DNA of 47,527 nucleotides, from positions 1 through 47,527 of the forward strand of contig CAYODE010000010.1 in the NCBI GenBank assembly GCA_964402685.1. Reading direction: 5' to 3'. The stretch comes from Aestuariivita sp964402685 (GTDB lineage: Bacteria > Pseudomonadota > Alphaproteobacteria > Rhodobacterales > Rhodobacteraceae). Within the stretch, counting starts at the first letter, position 1; every line of letters starts with the position of its first letter. The notes under the pieces are model-generated. The model was not told the origin of the DNA. It did not search any database and saw only the letters and a list, made by a program, of their open reading frames with translations. Made by a program: the position numbers and the translations under genes. Positions 43,157-47,527 of the stretch are shown piece after piece.

Positions 43157-43188
43157 CTGGATATAAGCGCAATGCAATCTGGACTGAT
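43157..43188 (+). promoter_or_regulatory. Candidate TauR site upstream of tauR
   Basis: CTGGATATAA (43157-43166) and CTGGACTGAT (43179-43188) are direct repeats 22 bases apart, two helical turns. The 3' part CAATGCAATCTGG is shared, with one base missing, with the site ahead of xsc (CAATGCAACTGG). They lie just upstream of the tauR start and point away from it, toward the arsR-like gene. Confidence 0.5.
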
Positions 43189-43198
43189 GAATGTACCA

Positions 43199-43236
43199 TT
43201 GACAGATTATAAAGAAACTATAAAACTAGTTATATA
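43199..43236 (+). promoter_or_regulatory. Promoter and ArsR-type operator of the arsR-permease operon
   Basis: TTGACA (43199-43204) is a consensus -35 box. An AT-rich imperfect palindrome TATAAAACTAGTTATATA (43219-43236, centred on ACTAGT) covers the -10 position 14-16 bases further on. Repressor binding there would block RNA polymerase, the usual ArsR arrangement. The palindrome ends 18 bases before the arsR-like start. Confidence 0.6.
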
Positions 43237-43254
43237 GATTCGAGGAGTCGATGA

Positions 43255-43566
43255 ATGACGTGGGAAGAAGCTTCGGCAGGATTTGCCGCCATGGGATCGG
43301 AAGCACGCTTGCAGGTCCTCCGCAGTTTGATCCGTGCGGGTGAGCCAGGTTTGACGGTTGGAGAGATTCAGGACCGTACAGGAATCGCGCCCTCCACCTT
43401 GGCGCACCATTTGAAGTTTCTCAGCGGCGCGGGCGTCATTCGACAAGAAAAAGTGGGTCGCACAGTGACCAACCAAGCCGATTTCAGACAGCTCGAAAAC
43501 TTGGCGGCATTCATTCTAAGCGAATGCTGCTCAGACGAATTTAGAAAGGCAGCGAACGATGGCTGA
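43255..43566 (+). CDS. ArsR/SmtB-family repressor
   Basis: 103 residues. A compact winged helix (ARLQVLRSLIRAG; VGEIQDRTGIAPSTLAHHLKFLSGAGVI). A vicinal C91-C92 pair in the C-terminal helix (LSECCSDEF) could bind a metal or metalloid; the classical ELCVCDL motif of ArsR helix 3 is absent, so the sensor site would be of another type. AGGAG lies 7 bases before the ATG at 43255. Its stop overlaps the permease start by 8 bases. Confidence 0.9.
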   Translation: MTWEEASAGFAAMGSEARLQVLRSLIRAGEPGLTVGEIQDRTGIAPSTLAHHLKFLSGAGVIRQEKVGRTVTNQADFRQLENLAAFILSECCSDEFRKAANDG

Positions 43567-44590
43567 CACTACGCAAACACTTCGCGCAGACCGGGCGGTT
43601 TGGCCCTATCTGAAAACGCCATGGGCGATGATCGTGCTGATTATGGCGCTTGTCGCGTTGCTTGATCCAGGCAATTTGGTTGAAACTGCCAGTTTCGCCG
43701 CGCGCGCATTAGCGAATACGGCGCCTTACATTGCCTTCGCGGTTCTTTTGTTGGCCTACCTGAAAGCGACGGGCGCAGAAGTCATGGTCGCCCGGGCCTT
43801 TCAGGGTCGCGAAATACGTATGATCTTTCTAGCGGCCATTTTCGGGGGCCTTGCGCCGTTTTGTTCGTGTGAGGTCATTCCGTTTATTGCCGGGCTGCTG
43901 GCTCTCGGGGCTCCTTTGTCCGCCGTGATGGCCTTTTGGCTGTCATCCCCATTGATCGACCCGCCGACCTTGTTGATCACAGCTGCCGCATTAGGTTGGC
44001 CATTTGCTATCGCCAAAGCGGTGTCAGCGGTTTTACTAGGCTTGTTCGGCGGATTTGCGGTTTGGGCGCTGACCCGGCAGGGCGCTTTTGCCTCGCCCTT
44101 GCGGGTTTACCAATCAAGTGGATGCTGCGGTAGCGGTCCAAACTTGGACGGAACGCCTGTCTGGCGATTTTGGTCCGAGGCGCCGCGTCGGACACACTTC
44201 AGAGCGGAATTACTCTCCAATGGTCTATTTTTGCTCAAATGGCTGGCGCTGGCCTACACTCTTGAAGCTCTGCTCGTGTCATATGTACCTGCCGAAGTGA
44301 TCGCGCGGCTTGTCGGTGGTGAAGGTGTCTTGCCGATTGCGACGGCGGCCTTGGTGGGAATGCCGGCTTACTTGAACTCCTACGTCGCGCCACCAATGTT
44401 GGCAGGTCTGATGACGCAAGGAATGAGTGGCGGTGCCGCCATGGCCTTTATGGTCGCCGGCGCGGTCAGCTCAATCCCGGCAATGGCGGCTGTCTGGTCG
44501 CTGGTTAAACCCAAAGTCTTTGCCACCTATCTGGGACTAGGGGTCTTTGGGGCTGTCTGCACAGGAGTTGTGTTTCAGGCCGTCATATAA
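43559..44590 (+). CDS. Permease of the DUF318/ArsP/SO_0444 type
   Basis: 343 residues, about eight to ten membrane helices. The family core is APFCSCEVIPFIAGLLALGAPLSAVMAFWLSSPLIDPP with C102 and C104; a cytoplasmic loop carries SSGCCGSG (C189, C190). Related proteins export trivalent organoarsenicals (ArsP) or copper/zinc (SO_0444). CSCE replaces the CSCG/CSCS seen in many members. Overlap with the ArsR-type gene indicates metal or metalloid-induced efflux; which ion is unknown. Confidence 0.87.
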   Translation: MADTTQTLRADRAVWPYLKTPWAMIVLIMALVALLDPGNLVETASFAARALANTAPYIAFAVLLLAYLKATGAEVMVARAFQGREIRMIFLAAIFGGLAPFCSCEVIPFIAGLLALGAPLSAVMAFWLSSPLIDPPTLLITAAALGWPFAIAKAVSAVLLGLFGGFAVWALTRQGAFASPLRVYQSSGCCGSGPNLDGTPVWRFWSEAPRRTHFRAELLSNGLFLLKWLALAYTLEALLVSYVPAEVIARLVGGEGVLPIATAALVGMPAYLNSYVAPPMLAGLMTQGMSGGAAMAFMVAGAVSSIPAMAAVWSLVKPKVFATYLGLGVFGAVCTGVVFQAVI

Positions 44591-44595
44591 CCGGA

Positions 44596-44982
44596 TCAGT
44601 TTGCGCAACGATGTGCGCGGCGAAGCCTATGACTGATCTCGCCTGTCTCACGGTCCCGACGCCGTTCGAGGCAGGCGACATCCGTAAGTTCCCTTGAAAT
44701 AGCGCCTTCCGTTTCCGTCAGTTTCAAAACCTCGCCATCGGGAAGACGCACATCGACAAAAACGCCGGAATTGATGTCTTGGGTCAGTGGAGTGACTTCG
44801 ACAACCTCAACGCGCAAATAGGCCATGTGCTCCATGCGGTTGGGGTCAGAGACGTTGACAATAAATAGAAAAACGGCCGCAAAACCTAGAAGGAGCGCGA
44901 CCGGGATCCAAAATCGACGTATGGCAACGTAAATGCTGACAGCACGCTGCGGACCAAAGATTTTGGCAAGCAGATCAAGCAT
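44596..44982 (-). CDS. One-TM protein of unknown function downstream of fabI
   Basis: 128 residues: a short basic cytoplasmic N terminus, one membrane helix (about 24-43, FWIPVALLLGFAAVFLFIVN), then a soluble part with FVDVRLPDGEVLKLTETEG that may form a small beta domain, and a very basic end RRRDRETGEISHRLRRAHRCAN with two cysteines. I do not recognise the family. It begins 9 bases after fabI on the same strand, so it is probably co-transcribed, and ends 5 bases from the convergent permease gene. Confidence 0.7.
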   Translation of the reverse strand: MLDLLAKIFGPQRAVSIYVAIRRFWIPVALLLGFAAVFLFIVNVSDPNRMEHMAYLRVEVVEVTPLTQDINSGVFVDVRLPDGEVLKLTETEGAISRELTDVACLERRRDRETGEISHRLRRAHRCAN

Positions 44983-44991
44983 GGTCCTGGA

Positions 44992-45783
44992 TCAAAGATT
45001 GTCCGCCTGGGGCATGCCCAGCACGTGGTACCCACCATCGACGCGGACGATCTCGCCGGTTGTGAAAGCACCGGCATCAGAGACCAGATAGACAGCGGTG
45101 CCACCCACAGCTTCCAATGTCGCATTGCTGCGCAGGGGCGCGTTTTGATCGGTGTGTTTATACGTCTTGCGTGCGCCGCCGATTGCGGCACCGGCCAAGG
45201 TCTTCATCGGCCCGGGGCTGATGGCATTCACGCGAATACCTTCTGGTCCCAGATCGTTGGCAAGATACCTTGTCGCGGCTTCAAGAGCCGCTTTTGCGAC
45301 TCCCATGACGTTATAATTCGGCACCACGCGGTTCGAGCCCTGATAAGACAGAGTGATCAGCGTTCCCCCGTTGTCTTTCATCAAGGGATGCGCGCGTCTG
45401 GCCACTTCGATGAACGAATACGCACTGATATCCATCGAATTTTTGAAGTTAGCGCGGCTGGTATTCAAGAACCTGCCGGTGAGTTCGGATTTGTCCGAAA
45501 ACGCAATCGCGTGGACAAGGAAGTCAATGCTTGGCCAACGCGCCGTAAGCTGATCAAATGCGGCGTCCAATGAGGCGTCATCCGTGACATCGACATCGAC
45601 CATGAAGTCCGATCCCACGCTTGCGGCCAGCGGTTCTAACCGTTTGCCAAAAGCCTCACCTTGGTAGGTAAAAGCCAGTTCCGCACCTGCCTCGTGCAAG
45701 GCTTTGGCAATGCCCCATGCGATCGAACGATCATTGGCCACGCCCATGACAAGTCCGCGCTTTCCGTCTAGCAACTTCGTCAT
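44992..45783 (-). CDS. fabI: Enoyl-ACP reductase (NADH)
   Basis: 263 residues of the SDR family. The cofactor segment GVANDRSIAWGIA and catalytic Y157 and K164 (YNVMGVAK), with Y147 in SYQGS, mark FabI. It completes each fatty-acid elongation cycle by reducing trans-2-enoyl-ACP. Only 9 bases separate it from fabB. Together with fabA and fabB it serves the anaerobic-type unsaturated fatty-acid branch. Confidence 0.97.
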   Translation of the reverse strand: MTKLLDGKRGLVMGVANDRSIAWGIAKALHEAGAELAFTYQGEAFGKRLEPLAASVGSDFMVDVDVTDDASLDAAFDQLTARWPSIDFLVHAIAFSDKSELTGRFLNTSRANFKNSMDISAYSFIEVARRAHPLMKDNGGTLITLSYQGSNRVVPNYNVMGVAKAALEAATRYLANDLGPEGIRVNAISPGPMKTLAGAAIGGARKTYKHTDQNAPLRSNATLEAVGGTAVYLVSDAGAFTTGEIVRVDGGYHVLGMPQADNL

Positions 45784-45792
45784 TTCTTTGAA

Positions 45793-47022
45793 TTACCCAA
45801 GATATTTCGACAGAACCATCGACCCATTGGTGCCGCCAAAGCCAAAGCTGTTGGTCATCACACTGTCGAGGCCTGCATTTTCAACATAATCCGTTGCAAT
45901 CTCTTCTGGTCTGAGTTCCGGGTCGAGCGTTTCGACATTGATCGATCGCGTTATGAAGTCCCGATCCAACATGATCAGAGAAAAAATGGCTTCCAATGCA
46001 CCGGCCGCACCCTGTGCGTGGCCTGTCATCGATTTGGTTGAACTGATTGGAGGTGCTGCAACATTGCCAAAGACACGGCGTACCGCTTCGACTTCGCCAA
46101 CATCGCCAACAGGCGTAGAGGTGCCATGTGCGTTGATGTACCCAACGGTCCGATCTTCGGGCACAGTTTGCAAGGCCAGTTGCATGGCCCGTTCGCCACC
46201 CTCACCAGAGGGAGCCACCATGTCATGTCCATCAGAGGTGGCCGCGTAGCCAGTCACCTCGGCATAGATCTTGGCACCGCGTGCCTTGGCGTGTTCCAGA
46301 TCTTCCAAAACAACTATTCCGCCCCCGCCAGAGATCACGAACCCATCACGATCAGCGTCGAACGCGCGCGACGCGCGATCCGGCGTGTCGTTATATTTCG
46401 AGCTCATTGCGCCCATCGCATCGAAAAGGCACGAGAGCGTCCAATCCAGTTCCTCTGCGCCGCCGGCGAACATGACGTCCTGTTTGCCCAGCATGATTTG
46501 CTCAGCCGCGTTGCCGATGCAGTGCAACGATGTCGAACAGGCAGAGGTGATCGAATAGTTGATCCCCTTGATTTTGAACGCCGTAGCCAAATTCGCGCTG
46601 ACAGTCGAAGACATGCATTTGGGTACGGAAAACGGACCGATCCGTTTGGTCGCGCCGGTGGACAGAACGGTTTGGTGCGCGGTCAGCATTGCTGACGTCG
46701 ACGGTCCGCCTGACCCTGCAACAAGGCCCGTGCGTGGGTTCATAACGTCGTTTTCGTTAAGTCCCGCGTCCGCGATAGCTTGTTGCATTGCGATATAGGC
46801 ATATGCGGCGCCCGGTCCCATAAAACGCAGTGTGCGTTTGTCGATATGCTCTGTCGGGTCGATGGTGATCGTTCCGGAAATCTGGCTGCGGAACCCGTGT
46901 TCGGCCATGTCGGGATTGGCGACAATTCCGGATGTTCCAGCGCGCAATGACGCTTCGACCTCGGACACGTTGTTTCCGATGGACGAGACAATCCCCATGC
47001 CAGTAATGACGACGCGGCGCAT
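45793..47022 (-). CDS. fabB: 3-oxoacyl-ACP synthase I
   Basis: 409 residues, thiolase fold. Catalytic C162 (TSACSTSLH) and the two histidines in NAHGTSTPVGD and MTGHAQGAAGALE are in place. FabB elongates cis-3-decenoyl-ACP made by FabA, so the pair determines unsaturated fatty acid synthesis. AAAGGAA precedes the ATG at 47022. A gap of 206 bases separates it from fabA; I see no gene or clear signal in it. Confidence 0.96.
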   Translation of the reverse strand: MRRVVITGMGIVSSIGNNVSEVEASLRAGTSGIVANPDMAEHGFRSQISGTITIDPTEHIDKRTLRFMGPGAAYAYIAMQQAIADAGLNENDVMNPRTGLVAGSGGPSTSAMLTAHQTVLSTGATKRIGPFSVPKCMSSTVSANLATAFKIKGINYSITSACSTSLHCIGNAAEQIMLGKQDVMFAGGAEELDWTLSCLFDAMGAMSSKYNDTPDRASRAFDADRDGFVISGGGGIVVLEDLEHAKARGAKIYAEVTGYAATSDGHDMVAPSGEGGERAMQLALQTVPEDRTVGYINAHGTSTPVGDVGEVEAVRRVFGNVAAPPISSTKSMTGHAQGAAGALEAIFSLIMLDRDFITRSINVETLDPELRPEEIATDYVENAGLDSVMTNSFGFGGTNGSMVLSKYLG

Positions 47023-47228
47023 ATGAGCATTCCTTTGCTATTCCCGCGCTCATGTATGACAGGCGCATACCTCTGCGCAACCATATACACGCCTGAGCAC
47101 GAGCCGGATCCAGTGTCTCTTGTTCACCTTAAAGAGCGGGTCCCGAACTTGATCAAGCAGTTTTCGATATGAGGCCCAGACCGATTTCTTGTGTCGTCGG
47201 AGGCTACTGCGGGTCAGTATTACCGGGA

Positions 47229-47527
47229 TCAGCTTTCGCTGAGGGCGACCTTCATATCCTTGACCTGATAGATCACTTCCCCGTCAGCTTCGACGCGGCC
47301 ATCAGCGACACCCATTGTCAACCGACGGGTTTGGATCGCTTTGGTGAAATCCACATAATAGGTCAGCATCTTGCGGTCAGGGCGCACCATACCGGTCAGT
47401 TTGACTTCGCCGACGCCCAACGCATAACCGCGTCCCTGCCAACCACGCCAACCAAGGTTGAAGCCGGTTAGCTGCCACAGTCCGTCTAGCCCCAAACAAC
47501 CTGGCATGATGGGGTTGCCGGGGAAGT
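47229..47527 (-). CDS. fabA: 3-hydroxydecanoyl-ACP dehydratase/isomerase (C-terminal part)
   Basis: About 99 residues are visible; the gene continues beyond the window. It opens with FPGNPIMPGCLGLDGLWQL, the conserved FabA hotdog segment that carries the catalytic aspartate, and ends with VIYQVKDMKVALSES. FabA dehydrates 3-hydroxydecanoyl-ACP and isomerises the product to cis-3-decenoyl-ACP. Upstream partner of fabB in the usual fabA-fabB order. Confidence 0.95.
   Translation of the reverse strand, partial: FPGNPIMPGCLGLDGLWQLTGFNLGWRGWQGRGYALGVGEVKLTGMVRPDRKMLTYYVDFTKAIQTRRLTMGVADGRVEADGEVIYQVKDMKVALSES

Noticed and set aside
47023..47228. Possible small gene between fabA and fabB
   Set aside because: Short frames on both strands lack ribosome sites and resemble shadow frames of fabB; no convincing product.
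1..47527. tRNA, rRNA, CRISPR arrays, insertion sequences, prophage or attachment sites
   Set aside because: I looked for cloverleaf, repeat-spacer, transposase and integrase patterns on both strands and saw none.

Overview
The window is a gene-dense, moderately GC-rich stretch of a bacterial chromosome, most likely from a marine alphaproteobacterium of the Roseobacter group (Rhodobacteraceae). The evidence is the compact fbcFBC-type cytochrome bc1 operon, a sulfite dehydrogenase (SoeABC-type) cluster next to xsc and a MocR-type TauR, a RibH2-type lumazine synthase under an FMN riboswitch, and a branched-chain-amino-acid-type ABC transporter accompanied by an AMP-forming CoA ligase. I see no rRNA, tRNA, CRISPR array, insertion sequence, prophage or origin. 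Almost every base belongs to a gene or a short regulatory gap, so this is core-like chromosome rather than an island.

Layout. 1-2925 (+): end of a LIV-type uptake operon (binding protein, ATPase, phenylacetate-CoA-ligase-like enzyme). 2969-5078: LysR regulator divergent from an aldo/keto reductase. 5282-6955: orphan FbpB-type permease, then aroC and a CobW-type metallochaperone on the minus strand. 9077-12411 (+): TPP riboswitch and thiBPQ. 12422-13771: ribH2 with its FMN riboswitch, divergent from a PaiB-like FMN-binding protein. 13850-14455: a GST. 14696-17461: petABC and a strong terminator. 17710-19837: GNAT, LysR and DUF4399 genes. 19892-23077: a dienoyl-CoA-reductase-like flavoprotein, rppH and an overlapping secreted protein with six cysteines. 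23095-26340: a minus-strand operon nth / adenosine kinase / GNAT, divergent from an AraC-OGT fusion. 26471-31215: OmpA-type lipoprotein, FMN reductase, MaoC-like hydratase, and a divergent FAD oxidoreductase / MnmD pair with a DMT exporter. 31231-34256: lytic transglycosylase divergent from dapA.

34305-43141 (minus) is the most coherent metabolic module: tauR, xsc, tauE, soeA, a 49-residue membrane ORF, soeB and soeC. Xsc cleaves sulfoacetaldehyde to acetyl phosphate and sulfite. The sulfite is then either exported (TauE) or oxidised at the membrane (SoeABC). Tpa and Pta, often linked to xsc, are not in the window. The small ORF sits between soeA and soeB with 4-base ATGA overlaps on both sides and looks like an unrecognised accessory subunit; it is the best candidate here for something undescribed. 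Paired CTGG-type repeats lie in front of both xsc and tauR.

43199-44590 (+) is an ArsR-regulated permease operon of the DUF318 type with paired cysteines in both proteins. The window ends in a minus-strand fatty-acid synthesis cluster, fabA (cut by the window edge), fabB and fabI, followed by an unknown one-TM protein. Two riboswitches (TPP and FMN) have visible alternative pairings that suggest how they work.
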